A stretch of DNA of 64,000 nucleotides from DASRJG01 sp032124015 (GCA_032124015.1 JAQBEH010000088.1:1-64000), one strand, 5' to 3'. Positions 51,727 to 60,824 are shown, counted from the first letter of the stretch. The notes: generated by a model not told the origin, from the sequence alone. Made by a program: numbers and translations.

Positions 51727-54393
51727 CTAGAGATGGCCTCGGCCGATCGTCCGGACGAGGCGATCGAACGAGGAGTTGCCCTTGACCCTCGGCGGCTTCC
51801 CCCCGTTCTCGGCGGCGGCGAGGCTTGCGGCGAGTTGGGTGTAGTTCACCGTAGGTTCGCCTGCCGGTGCGGGCATAGACCCTACGGCCGCCGGCTGGAT
51901 CCTCGAGAGCACGAGCCGCGCCCATCGGGTCGTCTCGGCGTCGATTGCGTCGCCGGGCCAAGCCGGCCATCCGGTCGGCTGCGCGAGACCGACGAGGTAG
52001 TCGAGCGCTTTCGTCTTCGCGTTGGCGAGCGATGCGTCGCCGGGCGCGGCCACGGCCGCCTCGGCCAACGCCCATGTGGCGACGGCGTGGACGGCGACGT
52101 CTTGGGCGATCGCACCGGACGAATGTTGCGCGGCGAGTAGCGCCGCGAGCGCCGGTATCCCCTCGGACTTCGAGAGCTTCCCGTCGTCGGCGAGATCGGC
52201 CAAAACACGGAAAGCGGTGTCGAGCAATCGCGCACTGGAATCCCACGGCCTGTCCTGAGGCCCCAGCATCGTTTTGAAGTCGCGCTCACGCGCTCCGTTG
52301 ACGTTCGGGTTCCCGTCACCGTCCGGATCCTGGACTCCCGGAGTGAGGCCGAGCACGTTTTGGTAGAAGCGGCCCGCCACCGGCATGTCGGCAACGAAGT
52401 CCGCCGAAAACGTGGTCGTCGGAGCGAACCCACCTTTCGCGGGCCCGAATTTGGCGCCGGCACCGGCCATCATGACGATGACCTGCTCGATAGCGCCTCC
52501 CACGACGCCACCGACGGTCGTTTCGAACGACACACCTTCTGGCAGCGGCAACGCCTGGCGCACGCGGCACGGTTCCCCGGACGGGTTGACGACGACCGAG
52601 TCGTCCACAGCGACGAACGAGGTGAATGGGCTCATCAGCCGATAGCCGATCGCGAGCGCGGTCACCTCGGCCTTGATCGAGTCGGAGGTCGGGATGCCGG
52701 GATCGCGCAACAACTCTTCGATCCGCCCTCGGGCCCACAGAGAGGCGAGCGCCTCGTTTCTCGATTCGAGCTCGGGGAGGACGACGTGGAGCTTCTGCTC
52801 GAAGTAGCGGCCGCCGAGCTTGCCGCGCACGACGACGTTGCCCTTGCCTGCGGCCAGGTAGCGGCCGACGAGGGTGAGGGTCTGTCCCGACCCGAGATCG
52901 CGCAGGCGCTCGGGCGCAATATCGGCGACGGGGAGCGCACCCCAGTCGATCGCCAGATTGGTCAGATAAGGAAGCGTCACCCAGGAGCGGAACGCCTCGA
53001 GGGCGTCGTCGGCGCTCTCGTCCGGGCGCACGAACACGGAAGCGCCGCGCCCGAGCTCGGCCATGCGATCGAGCAGGTGGTGGTTGACGGACGTGCCGAT
53101 CCCGACCGTGTAGATGCGCGCGTCCCCGATAACCTTGCCGATAGCCACCAGGATCTGGTGATCGTTCCCGACGAACCCGTCGGTCAGAAATACGACGACG
53201 CGCAGGCGGTTCGGATCGGCAGGGCGCGCAAAGGCCGCTTCGAGCGCCGGGAGGAGCTCGGTGCCTCCTCCTCCTTGCTGTTGGTTCAACCAGGCGAGCG
53301 CCTGTTCGACGGCGTTGCGGTCGTTGGGGAGCGGATCCTCCGAAAAAATTGTGTTGTCGCCCGCGAACCGGATCAGGTTGAACGTGTCGCGCGGGCCGAG
53401 TGCCTTGAGCGCCCTGGCGGCCAGCCGCTTCGAAGCCGCAAGCGGGACGCCGTTCATGCTCCCCGAGGTGTCGATGACAAACGTGATCTCTTTTGGCATT
53501 GCCTCGGCTGGTCCTACTTCGCCCTTGGGCTGCACGAGGAGCGTGAAGAAGCCGTCGAGGCCGTCACGGTGAGCGAGTAGCCCCAGCGCGGGCTTTTCGG
53601 AGGAGACGCTCCAGCGAAGCAGGAAGTCCTTGTTGGGGATCGCGTCGTCGTCCGCGAGAGCGACCGTCGCGCCGCGAGCGCCGGTCTTCTTCACGACCGT
53701 CTTGTGGCTGGGACTCTCGAGGTTCGTCAGGGGGACGCCGGCGTCGATCGTCACCGCGATTTCGACGTCGTGGCCGGAGCGCGTCCCCGGGGGGAGGGTG
53801 GGGGGCGTGATCCGATCCGCATCGGTTACCGATCCGCCGGGGACGTAGCGCGGGCCGACGACGAGCGGGAACGTGAGCCGGTACACACCGCGCTCGTAGT
53901 GCAACGTCCAGACGGTGCGCAGGCGGACGGTGATCGACTTCCCCGGTTCCAGATTCGCGATCGACTGCGTGAAGACGTTCGGCCGCTCCTGCTCCAAGAG
54001 GGCGGCCTGGAACCCCGCGATGCGCGCCCGCTCGTAGACCGTGCGCGCTTCTTCGCGGGGTTTGATCTCGCCGCGGATCGTGCGGTCGCCCACCTGAAGC
54101 TCGAAGTCGTCCACCGCCGCGAGGTCGCCTAGAGGAAACGTGTAGACCGCCTCAACGGTCTCCTTGAACGGGTTGGCGAACACCTGTTCGATCGTCGCGC
54201 GCGCCACGAAGGCGGTCACCTCGATGGCGATCCGGGTGTGGCGCAAGGGAAGCTCGACGATGGCGCCGTCCGCCCGGGCGACGCTGAGCGCGCCGGGGGT
54301 CGACGGCTCGGTCTCGACGGCGGCGACCGGCCGGGACTGTGCCACGGCGAGGGTTGCGAAAAGGACGGCGAGAAGGCGGGTAGGGAAACTCAT
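51727..54393 (-). CDS. Exported VIT - VWA protein with a receptor-plug-like segment
   Basis: An 888-residue exported protein. Signal peptide (about 1-25), VIT domain (about 32-165), VWA domain (about 300-475) with MIDAS motif DTSGS (308-312), a beta-rich region (about 480-620), then an unexpected segment (665-712: FVADMPVAGRFYQNVLGL and GVQDPDGDGNPNVNGARER) that closely resembles the plug of Oar-like TonB-dependent receptors of Acidobacteriota, and an alpha-helical C-terminus (about 720-888). The VIT-VWA part resembles inter-alpha-trypsin inhibitor heavy chains and binds metal-dependent protein ligands. There is no barrel, so it is not a receptor. The ATG at 54393 has GGGAGGA upstream. Confidence 0.85.
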   Translation of the reverse strand: MSFPTRLLAVLFATLAVAQSRPVAAVETEPSTPGALSVARADGAIVELPLRHTRIAIEVTAFVARATIEQVFANPFKETVEAVYTFPLGDLAAVDDFELQVGDRTIRGEIKPREEARTVYERARIAGFQAALLEQERPNVFTQSIANLEPGKSITVRLRTVWTLHYERGVYRLTFPLVVGPRYVPGGSVTDADRITPPTLPPGTRSGHDVEIAVTIDAGVPLTNLESPSHKTVVKKTGARGATVALADDDAIPNKDFLLRWSVSSEKPALGLLAHRDGLDGFFTLLVQPKGEVGPAEAMPKEITFVIDTSGSMNGVPLAASKRLAARALKALGPRDTFNLIRFAGDNTIFSEDPLPNDRNAVEQALAWLNQQQGGGGTELLPALEAAFARPADPNRLRVVVFLTDGFVGNDHQILVAIGKVIGDARIYTVGIGTSVNHHLLDRMAELGRGASVFVRPDESADDALEAFRSWVTLPYLTNLAIDWGALPVADIAPERLRDLGSGQTLTLVGRYLAAGKGNVVVRGKLGGRYFEQKLHVVLPELESRNEALASLWARGRIEELLRDPGIPTSDSIKAEVTALAIGYRLMSPFTSFVAVDDSVVVNPSGEPCRVRQALPLPEGVSFETTVGGVVGGAIEQVIVMMAGAGAKFGPAKGGFAPTTTFSADFVADMPVAGRFYQNVLGLTPGVQDPDGDGNPNVNGARERDFKTMLGPQDRPWDSSARLLDTAFRVLADLADDGKLSKSEGIPALAALLAAQHSSGAIAQDVAVHAVATWALAEAAVAAPGDASLANAKTKALDYLVGLAQPTGWPAWPGDAIDAETTRWARLVLSRIQPAAVGSMPAPAGEPTVNYTQLAASLAAAENGGKPPRVKGNSSFDRLVRTIGRGHL

Positions 54394-54523
54394 CACGTGT
54401 CCTCCCGAGCGGCTCGTTGGGGCTCTTCTAGGGATATGACAGTTCCATATGCGCGGAGTTCCCGAAATCGTGCTTTCATCTCTGATCGCGCTGCGGCGTA
54501 ACCGCGATTGTGGAGCCGCGATC

Positions 54524-55249
54524 ATGACGGTTCGACGCATCGGAACCTGGAAGGACACCCTCCGCCGGCTCGCGGACGCAGCCGTCGCTGCCTTGCTGCC
54601 CGGCGGCGCTGCGCTTTTTCCGGTCCTCGCTCAGGTTGACGGTTACCTGTTCCCGCAAGAGGCGGTGTTCCTCTATTGGCTGGCACGCACCGGTGAGGGG
54701 GAGGGCGCGATCGTCGAGATCGGCTCCTTCCGGGGCCGGTCGACCCTGTGTTTCGCGTTGGGGATCAAAGCGCGACGACCAACGCGTATCGTCGCTGTCG
54801 ATCCTCACGTCTATGGGACCGAGGGTGATCTCCGCGAAAACCTCGCCCACTTCGGTGTCGGCGAGTCCGTCGAGTTGATCGTCGCGCCGTCGGTGACGGC
54901 GGCCGGGGCGTGGATTGGATCCGTCCGCATCGTGTTCGTGGACGGCCACCACGGGCAGTCGAGCGTCGAGGCCGACGTCGACGCCTGGCTACCCTTCCTG
55001 GCGCCTGGGGGTTTCCTCTTGCTTCACGATTCGACAGACCTCAGCTCGTTCCCCGGACCCGCGGAGGTCGCGAAAGCGCGACTCGGCGTCGGCCCCCTCT
55101 TCGACGCCGTCGGGGTTGTCGGGGGTATCACCTGGGCCCGGCGCGCAGGCGCGGCCTCGCTGCCGGCCCCGAAGACCTGCGGAGCGAAGACCCTGGACGC
55201 GGGGATCCGATTGGCCAAGCGGTGGGGCAGGAGTCGGCCGGCCCGCTAG
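54524..55249 (+). CDS. Class I methyltransferase (Methyltransf_24 type)
   Basis: A 241-residue SAM-dependent methyltransferase of the kind found in surface-polysaccharide and rhamnosyl-modification clusters. Motif I is IVEIGSFRGRSTLCFA, motif II IVAVDPH, and the acidic metal/catalytic residues occur in VFVDGHHGQSSVEADVD and LLLHDSTD. The start could be the ATG at 54449 or 54524; the latter has GGAG upstream. The substrate is not deducible. It is divergent from the VIT/VWA gene with a short shared promoter region. Confidence 0.82.
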   Translation: MTVRRIGTWKDTLRRLADAAVAALLPGGAALFPVLAQVDGYLFPQEAVFLYWLARTGEGEGAIVEIGSFRGRSTLCFALGIKARRPTRIVAVDPHVYGTEGDLRENLAHFGVGESVELIVAPSVTAAGAWIGSVRIVFVDGHHGQSSVEADVDAWLPFLAPGGFLLLHDSTDLSSFPGPAEVAKARLGVGPLFDAVGVVGGITWARRAGAASLPAPKTCGAKTLDAGIRLAKRWGRSRPAR

Positions 55250-55364
55250 CGTGTTGCGTATGAGCAACCCACTTCAAACAAACCTCTTGCCGAAACGGAA
55301 TTCTGAGCGTGTATCCATAGTCACGTAAAAGAGCGGGTGGGTGGTCAGGTCCCGGGGGGGTTGG

Positions 55365-56537
55365 GTGGAACACATCGAAGAAACCCAAGGTAGCGTGGCG
55401 TTTGGCGCTTACCTCAAGAAACTGCGCGAAACGCGCCGGCTCTCCTTGGACGCAGTCGAGGAGCTCTCCGCCACGTTTCCCGACAAGGTGACCAAGTCGC
55501 ATCTCTCGCGCATCGAGAACGGCTTGGCGCTCCCCAACTTCCCACGCCTGATGGCGATGAGCCATATCTACGGCGTGCCGATCGGGTCCCTCGCCGAGCG
55601 CTACGAACTCGAACTCCGGCGTTCGATGACGCCTGTCGATCTGACCGGCAAATCCGACGACGCCGTGCTGAAAGAGTGCGAGGGTCTGGTCTACAGCGGG
55701 GACTTCAACGAGGCCCTGATTCGCGTGTGGGCCCTCGCCGACCGCGTGCGCGCAAACGGCGGGCCCGAGGAGACGATTCTCGATCTCAGACTGAAGATCA
55801 TCGTCTGCCTGATGAAGCTCGGCCGGTATGAATTCGCCAAGAGGCACTGCGAAGAGATTCTCAGCGGCCCCAGGGTCCACGAACCGTTGAGGCTTCGCGC
55901 GTTGCAGCTCTACGCGAACGCTTGTTTCCGGCTTCAATTGCACGACGTGGCGCTCTGGGCCCTCGACGCCTGCGAGCAGGGGGCTCTTCAGTTGGGCGGG
56001 CCCAGCCGATTTCGCGCCGACGTTTTGGCGCTTCGCGGCAATCTCTATCAAGACGCGGCGCGCCCCGTTGATGCGCTCGCGGCCTACGAAAAAGCGCTCG
56101 AGATCTACGGCGCGGCTGGAGACGCGTACGAAGTGCTCGCGGTTCGCCTCAACATGGCGATCGCCGAAAGCGATTGCGCCCGTCTCGATTCCGCCCGCGA
56201 CATGCTCGAAGCTCTTCTTCTCGTGCTCGAGGCCGGTCAGCACGAGCGATTGCGCGCGATGGCGCTCAGTCATCTCGCTGTCATCCACTACCGAAACGAG
56301 AGGTTCGATGCCGCGGAGGGTTTCGCCATCAAGTCGAACACCATCGCACGACCTCGCGAGTACAACGCGATCGTGTTCCGAAACTGTTTCTATTTGTGGC
56401 AGATCGCGAAGTCGCGGGGCGACGATGGCGCCAGCCGCCTGAACGAGCGCACTCTGAAGAGCTACCTCGCGCGCATCGAAGAAGCGCTTCCGGAACTCGA
56501 CGAATTCCGTCGGCTCATCGCAGGGGACCAGTCATGA
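55365..56537 (+). CDS. XRE-type regulator with TPR-like repeats
   Basis: A 390-residue regulator. The N-terminal helix-turn-helix (about 10-75: FGAYLKKLRETRRLSLDAVE, then KSHLSRIENGLALPNF) is followed by about seven helical TPR-like hairpins. This layout is that of Rgg/PlcR/NprR-like or streptomycete-like regulators that sense a ligand, often a peptide, through the TPR domain. The start is uncertain: GTG 55365 is preceded by a G-rich run, while GTG 55341 lies within a REP-like GGTCAGGTCCC segment. The final codon overlaps the ATG of a secreted-protein gene, which is thus its likely target or partner. Confidence 0.85.
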   Translation: MEHIEETQGSVAFGAYLKKLRETRRLSLDAVEELSATFPDKVTKSHLSRIENGLALPNFPRLMAMSHIYGVPIGSLAERYELELRRSMTPVDLTGKSDDAVLKECEGLVYSGDFNEALIRVWALADRVRANGGPEETILDLRLKIIVCLMKLGRYEFAKRHCEEILSGPRVHEPLRLRALQLYANACFRLQLHDVALWALDACEQGALQLGGPSRFRADVLALRGNLYQDAARPVDALAAYEKALEIYGAAGDAYEVLAVRLNMAIAESDCARLDSARDMLEALLLVLEAGQHERLRAMALSHLAVIHYRNERFDAAEGFAIKSNTIARPREYNAIVFRNCFYLWQIAKSRGDDGASRLNERTLKSYLARIEEALPELDEFRRLIAGDQS

Positions 56538-57454
56538 ACGCCAAACACACCCCAGGGTTCGCGGCTTGGACCTTCGTCTTCGCGATCGCTGCCGGAATGC
56601 TCGTCCACGGCATCGCGCGCGCGGAAGTCGGCGTCGTCGCCAGCCCGGGTCTAACGTCGCACCGCATCGTCTATCACCTGGGCCTTACCGAAGACCCGAC
56701 GCCCTTCGGCTCCATCTGGCGGAAGCTCTCGCCCATCGACGTCGTTCACGTCACCCTGAACCCCGAAGGCGAGGCCAACGGCGACGGAATCCCGTCGATC
56801 ATCTCGGACGCGAACTCAGGCCTGATCGCGGCCGCGTGGTCCCGCAACTCGACCAGCGGGTTCGATATCGTCGTCAGCCTCTTCGTCGCCGACGCCTGGA
56901 CGACCCCTCAAGTTGTCGTCGCCACGCCGGCGAACGAGCACGACCCGCAGGTCGTGCTCGCGCCCGACGGCTCCGTGCACATGTTCTATTGGGTCGACAG
57001 CGCGACGCCGCAGGTGTTCCACACGACGGCGCCGTCCGATCTGTCGTCGTGGTCCGCCCCCGTTCTCGTCTCGGAACCTGGAGTGGCTTCGTGCCGGCCC
57101 GCGGGAGCGTTCCACAACGGCGTCTTGCGCGTGGCCTACGAGGTCCACAACTTCGGGAGCGGCAACACGCCGAGGGAAGTCGTGCTCGCGCGATTCGAAA
57201 ACGGCGCGTTCACACCCGAGGTCGTCGCCATGACGAACAACCTGAGCGACGTCCGGCCCCAGGTCCACAGCCACGCCGGACGCCTCTGGGTGGACTGGGT
57301 CGACACCGAAACGACAGGCGGATCGGGAGAGCTCGCCTGGACGCGGCAAGACGCGCAGGGGCAGTGGGAAACCATCCAGTTCGCACCGTTCGCCAATCGC
57401 GAACAGCGCGACTACCTGGTGCGCGGAGGGGCGAGGTTCGCGGCGATCGAGTAG
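56534..57454 (+). CDS. Exported beta-propeller (sialidase-fold-like) protein
   Basis: A 306-residue protein with a signal peptide (about 10-30, ARAE) and a series of four-stranded repeats (for example VVLAPDGSVHMFYWVDS, then QVHSHAGRLWVDWVDT) characteristic of exo-sialidase-like or BNR-type propellers. No catalytic Asp/Arg set of true sialidases can be assigned, so it is probably a binding protein. Translation is coupled (ATGA) to the XRE-TPR regulator. The reading frame is open far upstream of 56534, but that region is the regulator gene. Confidence 0.78.
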   Translation: MNAKHTPGFAAWTFVFAIAAGMLVHGIARAEVGVVASPGLTSHRIVYHLGLTEDPTPFGSIWRKLSPIDVVHVTLNPEGEANGDGIPSIISDANSGLIAAAWSRNSTSGFDIVVSLFVADAWTTPQVVVATPANEHDPQVVLAPDGSVHMFYWVDSATPQVFHTTAPSDLSSWSAPVLVSEPGVASCRPAGAFHNGVLRVAYEVHNFGSGNTPREVVLARFENGAFTPEVVAMTNNLSDVRPQVHSHAGRLWVDWVDTETTGGSGELAWTRQDAQGQWETIQFAPFANREQRDYLVRGGARFAAIE

Positions 57455-57468
57455 AAAACCGGGGCCAA

Positions 57469-58272
57469 TCATCCAATGGGAGACCTGACCCCAATCATCC
57501 GCTTCAGCGCCGCGAGCACGGCGTCGAGGTGGCCGCGAGGTCTCGTGTACGCGCCCGCGTGACCCACATAGTCCACGACCTCGAGCCTCGCACCGGGAAT
57601 GCGTGAGGCGAGGCGGCGCGCTCCGGCGAGGGGCGCCACGAGATCCCAGGCGCCCGCGACGATTTCGACGGGGATGGCGGCGCCCTGTGGGGGAAGCCCG
57701 GGCTCGTCGCGGAACAGCAGTTCGAGCTTCCGCTTCACGGTGGCTGTCGGGGTCGCCGCTTCGAGCGAGGCGCCAAGCAGCGCCGGGAGGCGCACCCACA
57801 GCGGGGGCGCGAGCCCTTCCCACGAGGTCAGCCCCAAAAATGCAGTCGTGAACATCACGCGAGCGGCGAGGTCAGGGTCGGAGCGGCGCTCCGCCCAGCC
57901 GAGCGACGCCCGATGGAGGCGCGGGCGCCACAGCGGGTCGGGCGGGTGGGACAGCAGCAGGCCGGAAATGCGCTCCGGGTAACGCGCGGCGGTGGCCAGC
58001 GCGATCATGCAACCAAAAGACGTCCCCCACACGAGGGCGCGCATCTCCAGCGCGCGGTCGATCGCCTCCTGGACCTCGTCGGCGTAAAGGTCCCAGTCGA
58101 GCTTCCGATTCGGTGGATCGTCCAGCCTGTCGCCGCTGACGTCGAGGGCGGCGACGCGGAAGCCGGCGGCGACGGCCGCGGCGATTTCCTCGTCGTAGAG
58201 CCGGATGCCGCCCGCGATCCCCGCCAGCTTGACGACGAACGGGCCGTGGGTGCCGTGAAGCGTAAGTTTCAC
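57469..58272 (-). CDS. Alpha/beta hydrolase
   Basis: A 267-residue alpha/beta-hydrolase-fold enzyme. The nucleophile elbow is GTSFG (Ser85), the acid is probably the Asp of GAWDLVAP and the histidine is in DYVGHAGAY. The oxyanion-hole region LAGIAGGIRL is near the N-terminus and a lid of helices spans about 125-185. Substrate unknown. The C-terminal nine residues are encoded by a REP-like repeat, so the ancestral protein was probably slightly shorter. Confidence 0.82.
   Translation of the reverse strand: MKLTLHGTHGPFVVKLAGIAGGIRLYDEEIAAAVAAGFRVAALDVSGDRLDDPPNRKLDWDLYADEVQEAIDRALEMRALVWGTSFGCMIALATAARYPERISGLLLSHPPDPLWRPRLHRASLGWAERRSDPDLAARVMFTTAFLGLTSWEGLAPPLWVRLPALLGASLEAATPTATVKRKLELLFRDEPGLPPQGAAIPVEIVAGAWDLVAPLAGARRLASRIPGARLEVVDYVGHAGAYTRPRGHLDAVLAALKRMIGVRSPIG
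57478..57500 (-). repeat. Dispersed REP-like repeat, copy B, at a gene end
   Basis: Minus strand GGATGATTGGGGTCAGG then TCTCCC, related to copy A at 33545-33568. Another GGATGATTGG lies 26 bases further on (57474-57465). The repeat supplies the last residues (MIGVRSPIG) and the stop codon of the hydrolase gene. Confidence 0.55.
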
Positions 58273-58325
58273 GGGACGCCTGCGGAGTCAGCCTCTCTGG
58301 CCGTTCGGATCATGGGTTGCATTTC

Positions 58326-58353
58326 GTACGTTGTTAAGTACATTCTCGCGTAC
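58326..58353 (+). promoter_or_regulatory. Operator/promoter of the Phd-ParE type operon
   Basis: Three GTAC boxes begin at 58326, 58338 and 58350, exactly 12 bases apart, in an AT-richer stretch ending 28 bases before the antitoxin ATG. TTGTTA (58331-58336) and CATTAT (58353-58358), 16 bases apart, may be the -35 and -10, so the boxes overlie the promoter as expected for toxin-antitoxin autorepression. Confidence 0.5.
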
Positions 58354-58381
58354 ATTATCACTCATCACGGCGGAGGTTGAT

Positions 58382-58663
58382 ATGGCCAGGGTGCGCCCCA
58401 GCGAAGATGTTCGACCCCTTTCGGAATTCCGAGCCAACGCGTCCTCTTTCATACAACAGGTCCAGGGAACGGGGCGTCCGATGATCCTCACGGTTCACGG
58501 TCGAAGCGCGGCCGTGCTCGTCGATGCCGTTGAATACGACGCGATGCTCGATCAGCTCGATTTGCTGCGCGATTTGCGGACGGCCGAAGGGCAACTGACG
58601 AAAGGCCGCGGCGTGACGCACTCCGCCGCTCGTACCAAGACCCTGGGGCGTTCCCGAGGGTGA
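58382..58663 (+). CDS. Phd/YefM-family antitoxin
   Basis: A 93-residue antitoxin. The N-terminal Phd/YefM DNA-binding domain reads RPLSEFRANASSFIQQVQGTGRPMILTVHGR, with the AAVLVDAVEYDAML segment of the dimer core; the C-terminal tail (about 60-93) should wrap the toxin. The ATG at 58382 has GGAGGTTG just upstream. Its stop overlaps the GTG of the toxin gene, and GTAC boxes upstream suggest autorepression. Confidence 0.88.
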   Translation: MARVRPSEDVRPLSEFRANASSFIQQVQGTGRPMILTVHGRSAAVLVDAVEYDAMLDQLDLLRDLRTAEGQLTKGRGVTHSAARTKTLGRSRG

Positions 58664-58968
58664 GGATAGTCTGGTCGCCTCTGGCGCTCCTACGGGTCGA
58701 AGAGATCATGGATCACATGTCGAGCGATCGGCCGGGGACCGCCGCGAAGTGGGCGGAAGGGCTGTTCGACCTCGTCGGTCGACTGCAAGCGTTTCCCGAT
58801 CGCGGACGCGTGGTCCCTGAACTTCGCCAACCGTCGATTCGCGAGTTGATCTACGGCGACTACCGCGTTGTCTACCGGATCGACGGCTCCAAGATCGGCG
58901 TGCTCACCGTACGCCACGGGAGGCGTCGATTCGAGGTCTCGGAACCTCGGAAGCGCCCTCGGGCATAA
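58660..58968 (+). CDS. RelE/ParE-family toxin
   Basis: A 102-residue toxin: IVWSPLALLRVEEIMDHM, then FPDRGRVVPEL, LIYGDYRVVYRID and a basic VRHGRRRFEV end, the ParE/RelE superfamily pattern. Whether it poisons gyrase (ParE) or cuts mRNA (RelE) is not decidable; the arrangement of C-terminal residues leans to ParE. GTG start overlaps the antitoxin gene by four bases and its TAA overlaps the ATG at 58968. Confidence 0.87.
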   Translation: MRIVWSPLALLRVEEIMDHMSSDRPGTAAKWAEGLFDLVGRLQAFPDRGRVVPELRQPSIRELIYGDYRVVYRIDGSKIGVLTVRHGRRRFEVSEPRKRPRA

Positions 58969-58982
58969 TGCCAGGTGAGACG

Positions 58983-59747
58983 ATGCCCGACACCAAAAGA
59001 CACGCCATCCGCTTCGTGTTCGTCCAGCCGCGCTACGGCGGAAACGTCGGCGCGGCCGCGCGCGTCCTCAAGAACTTCGGCTTCGACCGGCTCGACCTCG
59101 TCGATCCGCGGGAGGGGCCGGACGACGTCGAAGCGGTTCGCATGGCCGTCGACGCCGCCGACGTTCTGGCTGCCGCGCGAACGCACGCGACGCTGGACGC
59201 CGCGTTGGACGGCGCGGCGACCGTCGTCGGGACCTCGCGCCGGATGGGAAAACATCGCAAGCCCCACCACCGTCTCGACGCCTTGGCGCCGCTCCTTCCC
59301 GGCCTGGCCGCGCGCGGCGAGGTGGCGCTGGTGTTCGGCCGCGAAGATCACGGACTGAGCGACGCCGATCTCGACCGGTGCACGCACCTCGTCTACGTGC
59401 CGACGGGGGAGGCGTACCCCGCGCTGAACGTCGCGCAGACGATCGCCATCGTCGCGTACGAGCTGCGGGGCGCTTTGGAGGCCGCGACGCCCGAAGCGTT
59501 GGACCCCGACGAGGAACCTCTCGGCGATCACGCGGGCCGCGAGGCGATGTACGCGCACCTCGAAGAAGCGCTGCTTTCGATCGGGTTTCTCAAGTTGGGT
59601 CAGCTCGAGGGGATGATGCGCCGGCTGCGCCGCATCCTCTCCCGCGCGGAGCTGACCGAGGGCGACGTGGACGTCGTGCGCGGGATCAGCAGGCAGATCC
59701 TCTGGCTGGCCAAACAGGCCCGGCTCGATCTGTCGAAGCAGCCGTGA
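58983..59747 (+). CDS. tRNA/rRNA 2'-O-methyltransferase, TrmJ-like (SPOUT)
   Basis: A 254-residue SpoU-type RNA methyltransferase resembling TrmJ, which methylates the ribose at position 32 of tRNAs. The knotted SAM-binding fold shows FVQPRYGGNVGAAARVLKNFGF (motif 1), LVFGREDHGLSDADL (motif 2) and LNVAQTIAIVAYEL (motif 3); a C-terminal helical extension (about 190-254) is also TrmJ-like. The ATG at 58983 with AGGTGAG upstream is preferred over the ATG at 58968. Its TGA overlaps the GTG of queG, so two tRNA-modification genes are coupled. Confidence 0.9.
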   Translation: MPDTKRHAIRFVFVQPRYGGNVGAAARVLKNFGFDRLDLVDPREGPDDVEAVRMAVDAADVLAAARTHATLDAALDGAATVVGTSRRMGKHRKPHHRLDALAPLLPGLAARGEVALVFGREDHGLSDADLDRCTHLVYVPTGEAYPALNVAQTIAIVAYELRGALEAATPEALDPDEEPLGDHAGREAMYAHLEEALLSIGFLKLGQLEGMMRRLRRILSRAELTEGDVDVVRGISRQILWLAKQARLDLSKQP

Positions 59748-60790
59748 ACGCTTCCGAGCTGACGCAAGCGCTCAAGGACCAAGCGGTGGCGCTCGGGTTT
59801 CACAAGGTGGCGATCGCACGCGCTACCCCGCTCGAGCGCGACCGCGCAGCGCTTTCCGCGTGGCTTCGCGGCGACCGGCACGCGACGATGGCGTGGATGG
59901 CGAAAGAGCCCGACAAGCGCGCCGATCCCGCGGCGATGCTCCCTGGCTGCAAAAGTGTCGTCGCGCTCGCCGTCAACTACTGGCCCGGCGAGGCCGAAGT
60001 CGAAGGGCGCGAAGGCCGTGCGCGCGTCGCGCGCTACGCGCAGGGTCGCGACTATCACAAGGTCATGGGACGGAAGCTCAGGGAGCTTGCGGCGTGGCTC
60101 ACCGCTGAGAGCGGCGCCGCCTCACGGACGTTCGTCGACACCGGGCCGGTGCTCGAGCGCGCCTGGGCCGAGCGCGCGGGCCTCGGTTGGATCGGGAAGA
60201 ACGCGAACCTGCTGACGCGCGACCTCGGGTCGTGGATTCTCCTGGGCGAGGTCCTCACGTGCGCCGTGCTCGAAGCCGACGAGGGACCGCACGAGGACTT
60301 CTGCGGCACGTGCACGGCGTGCCTCGACGCCTGCCCGACGCAGGCGATCACTTCTCCCGGCGTCGTCGATTCGAACGCGTGCATCTCGTACTGGACGATC
60401 GAGCACCGCGGCGCGATCCCTGAGGCGCGGCGCGAAGGCGTGGGCGACTGGATCTTCGGCTGCGACGTTTGCCAGGACGTCTGCCCCTGGAACGTCTCGT
60501 TCGCGAAGCCGGCCGGGGACGATCCGTTCGCCCTCCGCGAGGACCTTCGCGGCCTCGATCCCGCCGAGATTCTGGGGCTCGACGAGGCGGCGTTTCGCGC
60601 GCGCTATTCGGGGACTTCGGTGATGCGCGCGCGCTTTGACGGGATGCGCCGGAATGCCTGCGTCGTCCTCGGGAACCGCGGCGATACCCGTGCCCTTCCG
60701 GCGCTTCGTGCCGCCGCCGGCGATGCCGATCCGGTCTTGCGCGAGCATGCCGTCTGGGCGATCGCGCGGATCGAGGCCGGCGCGCGCTGA
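59744..60790 (+). CDS. queG: Epoxyqueuosine reductase QueG
   Basis: A 348-residue cobalamin and iron-sulfur enzyme for the last step of queuosine synthesis in tRNA. VDTGPVLERAWAERAGLGWIGKN is the cobalamin/substrate region; the two 4Fe-4S motifs are CGTCTACLDACPTQAI and CDVCQDVCPWN. A HEAT-like C-terminus (about 305-345) completes it. GTG start at 59744 overlaps the TrmJ-like gene stop; the large frame upstream is only a shadow of that gene. The dependence on B12 parallels the B12-dependent reductase encoded downstream. Confidence 0.95.
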   Translation: MNASELTQALKDQAVALGFHKVAIARATPLERDRAALSAWLRGDRHATMAWMAKEPDKRADPAAMLPGCKSVVALAVNYWPGEAEVEGREGRARVARYAQGRDYHKVMGRKLRELAAWLTAESGAASRTFVDTGPVLERAWAERAGLGWIGKNANLLTRDLGSWILLGEVLTCAVLEADEGPHEDFCGTCTACLDACPTQAITSPGVVDSNACISYWTIEHRGAIPEARREGVGDWIFGCDVCQDVCPWNVSFAKPAGDDPFALREDLRGLDPAEILGLDEAAFRARYSGTSVMRARFDGMRRNACVVLGNRGDTRALPALRAAAGDADPVLREHAVWAIARIEAGAR

Positions 60791-60824
60791 ATCGAGGCTA
60801 TAGTTTCCCGTGGGGGGAGAATCG

